DNA of 64,000 nt, taken from the NCBI GenBank assembly GCA_963770315.1, contig CAVYPC010000002.1, positions 2,170,001-2,234,000 on the forward strand, read 5' to 3'. Shown in pieces: positions 48,291-56,431 of this stretch (its first letter is position 1; each line of letters begins with the position of its first letter). The notes below the pieces were generated by a model, which saw nothing but the letters and a program-made list of their open reading frames with translations, was not told the DNA's origin and ran no database searches. Source of the DNA: VRUE01 sp963770315 (lineage in GTDB: Bacteria; Actinomycetota; Thermoleophilia; Solirubrobacterales; 70-9). A program made the position numbers and the translations under genes.

Positions 48291-48617
48291 TCAGGCGGCC
48301 GTCCCGGCGGTCTTGTGCCTTTGCCCATCGTGCACGCCCTCGGCGAACTCCTCGACGATCTTGGCGTTGAAGGCCTCCAAGTCATCAGGCCTGCGGCTGC
48401 TGACCAGGCCCTCGTCGACGTGAACCTCCTCGTCGACCCACTCAGCCCCGGCATTGCGCAGGTCCGTCTGCAGGCTCGGCCACGAGGTGAGGGTGCGGCC
48501 ACGCACGACGTCGGCCTCGATCAGAGTCCAAGGTCCATGGCAGATCACGCCCATCTGCTCGACCCCCTCGTTGGCGGTCAGAAAAGCGATGCGCTTGCCC
48601 TGCAGCCTGTTGGACAT
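48291..48617 (-). pseudogene. PfpI/DJ-1 family protein with internal in-frame deletion
   Basis: 108 residues from ATG 48617 (AAAGGAG upstream). The N terminus LQGKRIAFLTANEGVEQ and the C-terminal half CHGPWTLIEADVVRGRTLTSWPSLQTDLRNAGAEWVDEEVHVDEGLVSSRRPDDLEAFNAKIVEEF are normal for PfpI-type class I glutamine amidotransferase-like proteins. About 80 residues of the central Rossmann core (the LVLPGG region) are missing: GVEQ joins MGVICHGPW directly. The nucleophile Cys remains but the fold and Glu/oxyanion parts are gone, so it is probably non-functional or neofunctional. Confidence 0.75.
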
Positions 48618-48771
48618 CAAGCTCCTTTCGCGTTTGGCGTTTGTCATGGCCGACCCGAACACCTCTCCGCCGCAAGGCGGTTGGTCTTCTCACCCGAGCG
48701 GGAACCGAGCTGCGGTGAAAGCCGCTGGGATCCGGGCCGGCGATCTCGAGCTAGATCCAGGTACCCGCTCC

Positions 48772-49632
48772 TCACAGAGACGAATCTCGGCCACCCAGCA
48801 GGCTGCGGGGCCAAAGCCGGCGGGCGAGGACGACGTTGAGCTCCGAGCTGAGCACGGTCAGCATCGCTCCGAGCTGAACCCAGACGAGCAAGCCGAGCAC
48901 GAGGGCAAAGGTCCCGTAGGCGGGGGAGGCGTTCTGAACCTGGTGCGAGACGAAGAAGCCGCCCACCAACTGCAGGCCGGCCCAGCCGACCGCCGCCACG
49001 ACGATCCCCGGCAGCAGCGCTCGAAGCGAGGCCCGGGACGGGCCGAGCAGGGTGAAGAGCGCGCCGAAGACGAGCATGTTGAGGGCGAGGGAGATCGCGA
49101 CGCCGGCCAACGGGCCGATCGGCCCGCCGCCGCCGGCCAGGCCCGAGGCGACGGTCGAAGCGATCGTCAGGACGCCGAGCACGGTCAACAGGGCCAGTGC
49201 CCGCAGGCGCGACGCCAGGAATCCCCGCCGCTCGGGTCGCCCAACTCCCCAGACGCGCTCCAGCGCCCGCTCGGTGGCGAGAACGACGCCGAACCCCGCC
49301 CAAAGAGACCCGGCGATGCCCACCGCAAGTGCCACTCCGCTGCCGTGCAGGGAGCCCACTTCGATCTGATCGCCGATGACCGGGAACTGGGTCAGCACCG
49401 AGTCGACCGCTTCCTCGCGCAGCCCGGGGTCTCCGGCCAGCACGTAGCCGAGCACGGTGGTGAGCAACAGGAGCAGGGGAAAGAGGGAAAAAAAGGCGCG
49501 GTAGGCAATCAACGAGGCGAGGTCGGCGCCTTCGTCATCGCCGTACTTCTTCACTGCCGCGACGGGCACCGCGAGCCGCGGGTGGCGCTGCTGGAACCGG
49601 TCGATGGCCCGCAACGGCCCCTGGATGTCCAC
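48772..49632 (-). CDS. YihY/BrkB family inner-membrane protein
   Basis: 286 residues with six hydrophobic helices and the family signature LIAYRAFFSLFPLLLLLTTVLGYVL at 41-66, plus NASPAYGTFALVLGLLVWVQLGAMLTVLSSELN near the C terminus. The family was once called ribonuclease BN but is a membrane protein of unclear role. GTG start. It lies among stress-type genes on the same strand. Confidence 0.9.
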   Translation of the reverse strand: MDIQGPLRAIDRFQQRHPRLAVPVAAVKKYGDDEGADLASLIAYRAFFSLFPLLLLLTTVLGYVLAGDPGLREEAVDSVLTQFPVIGDQIEVGSLHGSGVALAVGIAGSLWAGFGVVLATERALERVWGVGRPERRGFLASRLRALALLTVLGVLTIASTVASGLAGGGGPIGPLAGVAISLALNMLVFGALFTLLGPSRASLRALLPGIVVAAVGWAGLQLVGGFFVSHQVQNASPAYGTFALVLGLLVWVQLGAMLTVLSSELNVVLARRLWPRSLLGGRDSSL

Positions 49633-49650
49633 TTGCAGTGGGCGCCCCGC

Positions 49651-50223
49651 TCAGGCGGCGCCCTCGAACTCGTACTCGCGCAGGAAACCCTCGAAGAGGC
49701 GCCGATGGCCCTGCTCGTCGTGGAGGATGGCGATCGTCATGTCCTGGGTGACAGGGTCGACCCCGTCGGTCTCGTCGACGATCCGGGTGTAGTGCTCGAT
49801 CGCGCCGGTCTCGGCCTTGATCACGCCGCGAATCACGTGGACGATGTCGGTCTGCTCCGTGGGCGGCTGGAGGAAGCTCTGCTCGGCAACGAAGCCTTCC
49901 GAGCCCGGCACGACGCCGTAGAGCTCCTTGATCCTGGCGGCAAAGAGCTTGGCGTGGCCAAGCTCCTCTTCGATGTCCTTTCCGAGCGACTCCTTGATCT
50001 CCTGCGCCCGCACTCCGTCGAGATTCACCGAGGCCGCCAGATAGCTCATCACCGTCTCTATCTCCATCCAGTACGCCTTGCGCAGCAGCTCGACGACCTG
50101 CTCTCTCTTCTCGAGGTTGGCGCTGTCGAAAATCCCCTTGCTCGGGGCGGGTGCTGAAGCCTCCATCGTCGCCTTCATCTCCTCTGCGTCGTTTGCGAAC
50201 TGGAGCACGTCGCTCTCGACCAT
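49651..50223 (-). CDS. Ferritin-like diiron protein
   Basis: 190 residues from ATG 50223 (50259 is also open). The four-helix ferritin pattern is clear: AYWMEIETVMSYLAASVNL, KDIEEELGHAKLFAARIKELYG, GVIKAETGAIEHYTRIVDE and LHDEQGHRRLFEGFLREYE, giving ExxH and E ligands on paired helices. Likely iron storage or peroxide detoxification; bacterioferritin haem ligands cannot be assigned. Ends 18 bp before yihY on the same strand. Confidence 0.83.
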   Translation of the reverse strand: MVESDVLQFANDAEEMKATMEASAPAPSKGIFDSANLEKREQVVELLRKAYWMEIETVMSYLAASVNLDGVRAQEIKESLGKDIEEELGHAKLFAARIKELYGVVPGSEGFVAEQSFLQPPTEQTDIVHVIRGVIKAETGAIEHYTRIVDETDGVDPVTQDMTIAILHDEQGHRRLFEGFLREYEFEGAA

Positions 50224-50324
50224 TGGCCTACCCGGCAGGCAACGACCCCAATCGCCCACACCACCGCTTTGCCGTCCTATGCTCCCAGTTTCATTTGACT
50301 GGAGAGGGGTAGCAATTCGGTCCC

Positions 50325-50927
50325 ATGGAAATGAACCGGCAGCTATTCGGGCAGGTGGTCGCCTTGGGCGACATCCATCCTCGCGGTTCGCCGGAGGGGC
50401 CGTCCCAACTGCGAGCGGAGTGCCTGATCGACGGGACGGACCCCAGCATCGAGGTCACGGTGCAGTTCGCTCAGGCGATCGAGCGGCAGATCCTCGACGC
50501 AACCGGGGAGGCGGTCGAGGAGCTGGTCGTCACCGGTCATCGATACTCGCGCGGCGAGGAGACCGTGGAGCGGGAGGTGCGCCTCTCGTCGCTGCCAGAT
50601 CGCACAGCCTCGATCAAGACCGCCGGCAGCGAATCGATGGAGTTGACCGAGGACGGCGCCCCGGTCGGCCGCCAACTGTGGCAGTGGGAGCCGCAGCACG
50701 GCACCGTCGAAGCCTGGACCGAAGAGGTCCGACAGGGACTGTGTCGAGTGCGGGTCGAGGTCGCGAACCGGCTCGAATGGGAGCGTGCCTCGCCCGAGCA
50801 GAACCTGAAGCGAGCCCTGGGCTCGACCCACGTCGCCATGCACAGCCCCGATAGCACGTTCTCATCCCTCGCCGCCGTCGCGGCGGGAGACGACCGCCAC
50901 AGCCCGCGGCGACTCGCTCTGAGATAA
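50325..50927 (+). CDS. Hypothetical protein, possibly 3'-truncated at a tRNA gene
   Basis: 200 residues not recognised. No signal peptide or TM segment. The region LEWERASPEQNLKRALGSTHVAMHSPDSTFSSLA looks like an internal conserved block of a longer actinobacterial hypothetical protein, after which the sequence becomes random-like (GDDRHSPRRLALR) and stops at 50927, 10 bp before tRNA-Pro. GGAGAGGGG lies about 14 nt before the ATG, rather far. Confidence 0.55.
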   Translation: MEMNRQLFGQVVALGDIHPRGSPEGPSQLRAECLIDGTDPSIEVTVQFAQAIERQILDATGEAVEELVVTGHRYSRGEETVEREVRLSSLPDRTASIKTAGSESMELTEDGAPVGRQLWQWEPQHGTVEAWTEEVRQGLCRVRVEVANRLEWERASPEQNLKRALGSTHVAMHSPDSTFSSLAAVAAGDDRHSPRRLALR

Positions 50928-50937
50928 TCGCCCCCAT

Positions 50938-51011
50938 CGGGGCGTGGCGCAGCCTGGTAGCGCGCACCGTTCGGGTCGGTGAGGTCCCCGGTTCAAATCC
51001 GGGCGCCCCGA
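50938..51011 (+). tRNA. tRNA-Pro (anticodon CGG)
   Basis: A 74-nt cloverleaf: acceptor CGGGGCG/CGCCCCG with discriminator A at 51011, anticodon stem CACCG/CGGTG with loop TTCGGGT (anticodon CGG), and T arm CCCGG-TTCAAAT-CCGGG. CCA is not encoded. GATAAT (50923-50928) is a likely -10 box and overlaps the stop of the preceding gene. Confidence 0.96.
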
Positions 51012-51016
51012 TATTT

Positions 51017-51035
51017 GTAGCACAATTTGTGCTAC
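51017..51035. promoter_or_regulatory. Perfect dyad upstream of the toxin-antitoxin pair
   Basis: GTAGCACAA-T-TTGTGCTAC is a perfect 9-bp inverted repeat starting 6 nt after the tRNA end. It overlaps TACCGT (51033-51038), a -10-like box 8 nt before the antitoxin ATG. This is the expected autoregulatory operator, and may also end the tRNA transcript. Confidence 0.7.
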
Positions 51036-51046
51036 CGTGGAATTTC

Positions 51047-51292
51047 ATGGCTCGCTCTCTTCACGTTCGCCTGGACGACAGTTCGGCGGCAGCACTTCAG
51101 GTAGTGCGAGGCAGCGTGACGAGCGACTCCGAGGCCGTTCGCACCGCTCTCCGCGAGGCCGCCGCCAGCCGCCGCGCGCGTTCGTCCATCGCCCAGGAGG
51201 TAGAGCGACTGGCGGCTGACGATGCCGATCGGGCCGAGATGCGGGCGATACGCGAGCAGATGGCGGAACTCGCACCCGACTCTCTCGACTGA
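51047..51292 (+). CDS. Antitoxin of a MazEF-type module
   Basis: 81 residues from ATG 51047. The N terminus ARSLHVRLDDSSAAALQVVRGSVTSDSEAVRTALREAA is a ribbon-helix-helix DNA-binding fold; the acidic C terminus (LAADDADRAEMRAIREQMAELAPDSLD) would wrap the toxin. It ends one base before the toxin GTG. It lies directly downstream of tRNA-Pro behind a perfect dyad, a typical accessory-gene site. Confidence 0.82.
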   Translation: MARSLHVRLDDSSAAALQVVRGSVTSDSEAVRTALREAAASRRARSSIAQEVERLAADDADRAEMRAIREQMAELAPDSLD

Positions 51293-51293
51293 C

Positions 51294-51611
51294 GTGGTTC
51301 GTGGCGAGGTCTTCCGCCTGCCCTCTCCGCGAGGCTCCAGGGGGCATGAGCAACGGGGCACTCGCTACGCGGTGGTGGTTCAGGCCGACGAGCTCATGGC
51401 ATTGAGCACAACGCTCGTCTCACTGACGTCAGCCAGCGCTCTGCCGGCAACGTTCCGCCCTACGATCGAGTTGGATGGCAACGAGACGCGGGTCCTGGTC
51501 GAGCAGACCACCGTCGTCGACCCACAGCGTCTCGGGCCTTCCGCCGGGCGCCTCGAAGCGGACGAGATGCGAGCTGTTGACGATGCCCTTGCCTTGGTCC
51601 TGAGCCTTTGA
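51294..51611 (+). CDS. MazF-type toxin (endoribonuclease)
   Basis: 105 residues from GTG 51294. VVRGEVFRLPSPRGSRGHEQRGTRYAVVVQAD is the MazF/PemK N-terminal SH3-like barrel (RGEV-R and G-E/R-GTRYAVVVQ), followed by TTLVSLTSASALPATFRPTIELDGNETRVLVEQTTVVDPQRLG. It should cleave mRNA at short specific sites when the antitoxin is lost. It is coupled to the antitoxin gene. Confidence 0.87.
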   Translation: MVRGEVFRLPSPRGSRGHEQRGTRYAVVVQADELMALSTTLVSLTSASALPATFRPTIELDGNETRVLVEQTTVVDPQRLGPSAGRLEADEMRAVDDALALVLSL

Positions 51612-51616
51612 ACGCT

Positions 51617-51663
51617 GACGAGGCGGCGGGCGGCTAGAGCAGCTCGACGAGGCGGCGGGCGGC
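51617..51663. repeat. 18-bp direct repeat at the toxin/glycosyltransferase junction
   Basis: GACGAGGCGGCGGGCGGC occurs at 51617-51634 and again at 51646-51663. The second copy is inside the 3' end of the leftward hydrolase-glycosyltransferase gene and the first spans its stop region next to mazF. It may mark the right border of the inserted toxin-antitoxin module, or be chance in GC-rich DNA. Confidence 0.5.
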
Positions 51664-53826
51664 GCGAGTGGCGCCGTCGGCCTCGACGTCGCGGTAGTCG
51701 ACCTCGCGGCCGATCTCCTCCGCGATCGCATCGGCGATCAAGTCCGGTGGAGCCTCGTCGAAATCCATGCGGCGGCCGGCGCCGTAGCGTTCGAGCCGGT
51801 GGCGGACGTGGAAGTTCTGCTCGAAGTGGTGGCGGAGCGGGAAGTAGAGGAAGGGCCGCTTCTGCGCGGTCAACTCCATCGAGGTGGTGAGGCCGCCCTG
51901 CACCACGGCCAGGTCGCAGGCGGCGAGGTGGCGGTAGAGGTTGTGCACATAGGGCACCACCTCGAGCCCCGGGTGAGAGGGCAGCGAGGCGGGGTCGATG
52001 CGGGGCCCGGCGACGACGATCATGCGCAGGTCCGGGACCCGCTGCTTGGCGGCGGGGAAGGCGGCGATCACCCGGCGCAGCAGGTCCCCGCCCACGCCCG
52101 ACCCGCCGACGGTGACGATGCAGACCCGCTCGTCGTCGCCGTAGCCCAGCTCGTCGCGCAGCTTGCCGCGATCGCCGAGCTCGGCCGGGTCGAAGCCGGT
52201 CACGTAGCCGGTGAAGTCGAAGTGGCGTTCGGTCCAGTCGCGGATCATCGGCAGCTGGGGGCCGAGCCGCTCGCCGACGATGTCCTCGGGGTTGCCGACG
52301 AACAGCGCCATGTCGCGGACCTCGGGGTGGTCGGCGATGTGGTCGACCATGTCGGCGTTGTAGTCGGCGGTCAGGAAGCTCTCCCGCTTGCCGCCGTCCT
52401 CCATCGGCAGGAAGCCGACGAAGTCGGTCAGCCAGGCGAACGGGACCCGCTTCTCACCCGGGTTCTCGTGCAGGTAGTAGTCCAGCTCCCAGGCCTCGTC
52501 CCCGATCCAGAGGTCGTAGCGCTCGTCGCGCACGACGTCGTGGAAGAGGAAGAAGTTGGCGGCGAGGATCTCGTCCATGCGGCGCAGCGCGCCGAAGCAG
52601 TGCAAGTCGTGCTCGGCCGACTCCGACTCGATGTGGCGCGACTCGTTGGCCAGATGGGCGCTGGCGGGGTGGATGCGCTCGCCCTCGGCCTCGAGCACCC
52701 GGGTGACCGGGTCCTGGGCGAGCCAATCGACCTGCAGGTCCGGTTCGAGCCGGCGCATCTCGCGGGCGATCGCGATGTCGCGCTGGGCGTGGCCCAGCCC
52801 GATCGGCGAGGAGATGTAGAGGGCTCGGGGACGCCCGTCGGGGCGGTGGACGGTCGGGTCGCGCGGCGTGCGCTTCCGCCCAAAGGCGTCCTCGGAGAAG
52901 TCGCGCAGCGCCAGGTTGACCTGGACCGGCTTGCGGGCATGGGGGAAGTGACCGGCGCCGCGGACCACCTCAAGCTCGCCCTCGCTCAGCCGGGCGAGCT
53001 TACGCCCATCGCGCGGCGGCGTGATCCGGTCCCGGTCCCCCTGGACGACGAGGACCGGGCAGGGCATCCCTTCCGCCAGCTCGCGCAGGGTCTCGCGGTC
53101 GGTGTGGATGCGGTCGGCGAGCGTGGTGGCGACCGTCGCGAAGTCCGTGTCGAGCGCCCATCCGACGCCGTCCTCGATCCCCTTGGTCGAGTGGGGCTCG
53201 GAGAAGCAGCGCTCGAAGAACCACTGGGCGAACTCGGGATAGCGCTCGGGCCACTTGGTCGCGTCGAAGTGGCCCCACCAGCGGAACGGCGCGCGGCTGA
53301 GGAGGACGCTGCTGAGGCGACCGCTTTTGAAGACCGACCAGTGCGACGGCGTGTAGGGGAAGAGCGGGCCGACGAAGGCGGCACCGGCGACCCGCGCGGG
53401 CGCCTGCCGGCCCAGCTCCAGCAGGTACTGGGCGCCTTTGGAAAGGCTCACCATCACCGCCCGCTCGGTCCCGGTGGCGTCCATCGCGGCGAGGCAATCG
53501 CGGGCGAATTCCTCCGGGTTGTAGCGGCGCGCGTCGCGACTGCGGTCCGAACGGCCGTTGCCGAGCCCGTCCATCGTCAGCACGCGGAAATGACGGGCGA
53601 AGTAGGGGATCTGCATCTTCCAGTGGCGCGAGTGGACCAGCGACCAGGTCGGCAGCAAGAAGACGGTCTCCTCGCCCTCGCCGTAGACCTCGTAGAAGAG
53701 GCGCTTGCCGTTGCGCTCGGCAAATCCCTCCCGGTCGGGGTAGCGGGCGCGGCTCTGCTCGCCGCCGCGCCCGACTGTGGGCGCCAGCGGTACCGGCGGG
53801 ACCGCGGTCTCCGGGATCGCCTTCAT
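51634..53826 (-). CDS. Alpha/beta-hydrolase fused to a GT-B glycosyltransferase
   Basis: 730 residues in one frame. Residues 35-320 are an alpha/beta hydrolase: LLPTWSLVHSRHWKMQIPYF, the elbow VSLSKG (Ser129, first Gly of GxSxG replaced by Ser), VVQGDRDRITPP and GAGHFPHARKP. From about 345 a MurG/MGT-like GT-B domain begins (LYISSPIGLGHAQRDIAIAREM) and ends with VVAGPRID, VVQGGLTTSMELTAQKRPFLYFPLRHHFEQN, the nucleotide-sugar site. Probably makes and trims a glycoside. Its ATG overlaps the TetR stop. Confidence 0.82.
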   Translation of the reverse strand: MKAIPETAVPPVPLAPTVGRGGEQSRARYPDREGFAERNGKRLFYEVYGEGEETVFLLPTWSLVHSRHWKMQIPYFARHFRVLTMDGLGNGRSDRSRDARRYNPEEFARDCLAAMDATGTERAVMVSLSKGAQYLLELGRQAPARVAGAAFVGPLFPYTPSHWSVFKSGRLSSVLLSRAPFRWWGHFDATKWPERYPEFAQWFFERCFSEPHSTKGIEDGVGWALDTDFATVATTLADRIHTDRETLRELAEGMPCPVLVVQGDRDRITPPRDGRKLARLSEGELEVVRGAGHFPHARKPVQVNLALRDFSEDAFGRKRTPRDPTVHRPDGRPRALYISSPIGLGHAQRDIAIAREMRRLEPDLQVDWLAQDPVTRVLEAEGERIHPASAHLANESRHIESESAEHDLHCFGALRRMDEILAANFFLFHDVVRDERYDLWIGDEAWELDYYLHENPGEKRVPFAWLTDFVGFLPMEDGGKRESFLTADYNADMVDHIADHPEVRDMALFVGNPEDIVGERLGPQLPMIRDWTERHFDFTGYVTGFDPAELGDRGKLRDELGYGDDERVCIVTVGGSGVGGDLLRRVIAAFPAAKQRVPDLRMIVVAGPRIDPASLPSHPGLEVVPYVHNLYRHLAACDLAVVQGGLTTSMELTAQKRPFLYFPLRHHFEQNFHVRHRLERYGAGRRMDFDEAPPDLIADAIAEEIGREVDYRDVEADGATRAARRLVELL

Positions 53827-54455
53827 GCCTTTCCCTCCTCGAGTGAAGTGAGCCAGGCGTCGATCGCCGCCAGCAGCTCGACGTGGCCGCGGTCGAAGCC
53901 GAGCAGGCGCTCGAACAACAGGCCCTTGTTGAACTGCATGACCAGCGCCGCCATGACCTCGGCCGAGAAGCCGTAGCGCTCGAGCTCGTACTCCTCGACC
54001 GCCTGCGCAAGCGCGTCGCGGAGCAACGAGCGCCAGCTGTCGTCGACGGCCTGCAGCCGCTCGCGCATCGCGGGGTCGTTCCAGGCGAGCGCTTCGAGCT
54101 CCGCCCAGACCTTGGGGTAGCCCGCCGCGAGGTCCTCGTCGATGAAGCCCATCGCCGTGCGCCACTTCTCGGCGAAAGGCGCATCGGTCCCGTACAGCGC
54201 CCGCTGCCGGTCCATGAGCCGGCCCGTGAACCGCTCCAGCGTCTGCAGCAGCAGCTCGTCGACCGAGCCGAAGTAGTAGTGGACGAGGCCGTGGTTCTGC
54301 CCCGCCTCGGTGGCGAGCTGCCGGGTCGAGATTCCCGCCGCGCCCTCTCTCACCAGCAGCCGCTCAGCGGCGTCGAGGAAAGCCTCGACGTTGGCCTCCC
54401 TGATCGAGCGCCCGTTCCCGGGCTCTACATCCGCGCTTGCAAGTTTCTTAGTCAT
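53823..54455 (-). CDS. TetR-family transcriptional regulator
   Basis: 210 residues. The DNA-binding domain reads ANVEAFLDAAERLLVREGAAGISTRQLATEAGQNHGLVHYYFGSVDELLLQTLERF. It sits between a carbonic anhydrase (upstream, 16 bp) and the hydrolase-glycosyltransferase (ATGA overlap) on the same strand, so it probably controls this operon. The upstream sequence contains GACTAAG twice and the small palindrome GACTAAGTC, with TTTAAT as possible -10. Confidence 0.9.
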   Translation of the reverse strand: MTKKLASADVEPGNGRSIREANVEAFLDAAERLLVREGAAGISTRQLATEAGQNHGLVHYYFGSVDELLLQTLERFTGRLMDRQRALYGTDAPFAEKWRTAMGFIDEDLAAGYPKVWAELEALAWNDPAMRERLQAVDDSWRSLLRDALAQAVEEYELERYGFSAEVMAALVMQFNKGLLFERLLGFDRGHVELLAAIDAWLTSLEEGKA

Positions 54456-54471
54456 TCGACTTAGTCAGTCA

Positions 54472-54912
54472 TTAAAGCACACCTCCCGAGTCGCTCTCGA
54501 TCTCGACCCGCTGCGCGGTTTGCGAGTCGAGGTCGTAGACGAATCCGATCGTCTCGATGCCGGACGGCAGGAGCGGGCAGCGCCTGATCGCTTGGACGTC
54601 TTGCCGGAGGGCCTCCAGGGGGTCGGCGATGGTGAGGAAGTCCATCTCGGGCTCGACCCCCGGCGGAAGCAGGTTGCGAAGCTCCTCATCCGTGCGCTCG
54701 GCCATCGCGCATTTCGTGTGGTGGACGACCAGGACGCGCTCGATCTCCATCGTCGAGGAGACGGCGAGGGAGCGCAGCACGTCGGCGGTGACGCGCCCGC
54801 CGGCGTTGCGGACGATGTGCACCGGCGCGGGCCAGAGGTCGAGGAATCCAGCGGTGTCGAGGCGTGCGTCCATGCAGGTGACGATCGCGGTGCGGGGATC
54901 TTTTGAGGTCAT
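54472..54912 (-). CDS. Beta-carbonic anhydrase-like protein
   Basis: 146 residues, shorter than typical beta-carbonic anhydrases (about 200). Zn-site motifs TAIVTCMDARLD (Cys, Asp-Arg dyad) and VVHHTKCAM (His, Cys) are present, with IVRNAGGRV between. The short form is common in actinobacteria and may have lower or different activity. It hydrates CO2 to bicarbonate, which biotin carboxylases use. First gene before TetR and the fusion gene. Confidence 0.87.
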   Translation of the reverse strand: MTSKDPRTAIVTCMDARLDTAGFLDLWPAPVHIVRNAGGRVTADVLRSLAVSSTMEIERVLVVHHTKCAMAERTDEELRNLLPPGVEPEMDFLTIADPLEALRQDVQAIRRCPLLPSGIETIGFVYDLDSQTAQRVEIESDSGGVL

Positions 54913-54941
54913 GGGGCGGCATCCTAAAACGCCGCAGGGCC

Positions 54942-56360
54942 TCAGGGCACCCGTGCTTCGAGGCGCTGCAGGCCCTCGGCGAGGAGACCGACGCCGCGGT
55001 CTATCGCCGGCTCGGACAGGCAGGCGAAGCCGAGCACCAGGCCGGGTGGCCCGGCGGGATCGAAGCGGTGCAGCGAGAGGCCCTCGAGTCCCACCCCCCG
55101 CTCGGCCGCCGCGGCCACCAACGCGGCCTCGTCGACCTCCTCCGGCAGCTCGACCAGCTCGTAGAGGCCGGCGGCGCCGGTACGGACACGGACCTGCGGC
55201 AGCCGGCGAGCGAGGGACTCGAGCAGCGCCTCGCAGCGCCGCTGGTAGCGCAAGCGCATGCGGCGGATATGGCGGTCGAGCTCGCCGCGCTCGATGAAGT
55301 CGTGCAGGGCGAGCTGGCCGATCGCCTCCGAGCCGCCGTCCTCGACCGCCTTGGCCTGGATCAGCGGCCAGGCCAGCCAGGAGGGCAGGAGCATCCAGCC
55401 GAGGCGCATGCCCGGCGTCAACCGCTTGCTCGCCGAGCCGATGTAGACGACCCGGTCCGGCGCCAGCCCCTGCAGGGCGCCCAGGCCGCTGCCGTCGTAG
55501 CGGTACTCGGCGTCGAAGTCGTCCTCGACGATCAACCGCTCGCCGTCTTCGGCCCACTCGACCAGGGCGGCGCGGCGCTCGCGGCTGAGGACGACCCCGG
55601 TCGGGAACTGGTGCGCCGGGGTCACGACCACCGCACTCGCCTCGCTGGCGAGAAGCGCATCGACCCGGATGCCGTCGGCGTCGACCGGGACCGGTACGAC
55701 CTCGAGACCGGCCTGCTCGACGATCAAGCGGTGCGGGTGCCAGCCGGGATCCTCGAGCGCGACCCGCTCGACGCCGTGGGCCGCCAGCCAGCGGCAGAGC
55801 AGTGAGAACGCCTGGCGGAAGCCGGTGCAGACCAAGGTCTGCTCCGGCTCGGCGACGGCGCCGCGCACCCGGCCAAGGTAGCCGGCGAGCCCCTGCCGCA
55901 GGGCGGGCACGCCGCGCGGATCGGGGTAGCCGACGGCGTCGAGCGGCGCCTGGCGCCACGCCGCCCGCAGCGATCGCAGCCAACGGTCGCGGGGGAAGCC
56001 GGCGAGGTCGGGCAGGCCGGGATGGAAGTGGTACGGGAAGCTGGGCAACATCGAGCGGGCGGGTGGGCGCACGCCCGAGGTGCGCACCGTCCGCGCCACC
56101 CGCACCGGCGCACCCTGCCTGACCAGGAGGTAGCCCTCAGCCGCGAGCTGGCTGTAGGCCTCGGTGACGACGCCACGTGAGATTCCCAGCTCCCTCGCCA
56201 GCGCCCTGCTCGACGGCAGCCGCGCCCCCGCGGCCAGGCGCCCGGCCTGAATCCCCTCTCGGATCGATCGCTCGACCTGCTCGTGCAGGGGAAGCTCGGC
56301 GCTGCGCTGAATCTCGACCAGCATGCTCGGCCCGCCAACTGGACTACTGAGTTCGGTCAT
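54942..56360 (-). CDS. MocR-family regulator (GntR HTH + PLP aminotransferase fold)
   Basis: 472 residues from ATG 56360. N-terminal GntR winged helix (PLHEQVERSIREGIQAGRLAAGARLPSSRALARELGISRGVVTEAYSQL) and a fold-type I aminotransferase domain with FRQAFSLLCRWL, LEDPGWHPHRLIVEQAGLEVVPVPVD, IVEDDFDAEYRYDG and the PLP-Lys motif YIGSASKRLTPGMRLGW. Such regulators sense PLP or amino compounds. It is divergent from an FAD oxidoreductase, its likely target. Confidence 0.92.
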   Translation of the reverse strand: MTELSSPVGGPSMLVEIQRSAELPLHEQVERSIREGIQAGRLAAGARLPSSRALARELGISRGVVTEAYSQLAAEGYLLVRQGAPVRVARTVRTSGVRPPARSMLPSFPYHFHPGLPDLAGFPRDRWLRSLRAAWRQAPLDAVGYPDPRGVPALRQGLAGYLGRVRGAVAEPEQTLVCTGFRQAFSLLCRWLAAHGVERVALEDPGWHPHRLIVEQAGLEVVPVPVDADGIRVDALLASEASAVVVTPAHQFPTGVVLSRERRAALVEWAEDGERLIVEDDFDAEYRYDGSGLGALQGLAPDRVVYIGSASKRLTPGMRLGWMLLPSWLAWPLIQAKAVEDGGSEAIGQLALHDFIERGELDRHIRRMRLRYQRRCEALLESLARRLPQVRVRTGAAGLYELVELPEEVDEAALVAAAAERGVGLEGLSLHRFDPAGPPGLVLGFACLSEPAIDRGVGLLAEGLQRLEARVP

Positions 56361-56361
56361 T

Positions 56362-56385
56362 ACTGGAACTGTATATCGAGCCAGT
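56362..56385. promoter_or_regulatory. ACTGG...CCAGT inverted repeat, candidate MocR site
   Basis: ACTGG (56362-56366) and CCAGT (56381-56385) flank an AT-containing centre with TGTATAT. It starts 1 bp from the mocR ATG and lies 47 bp before the oxidoreductase start. Confidence 0.4.
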
Positions 56386-56431
56386 CTGCCCCTAGAGTTG
56401 GTTCCTCCAACCGGCACAGGAGGACGTCAAG

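Noticed and set aside
50938..51663. Integrative element with attL/attR at tRNA-Pro
   Set aside because: No integrase gene and no second copy of the tRNA 3' end were seen in the window; only a toxin-antitoxin pair is present.
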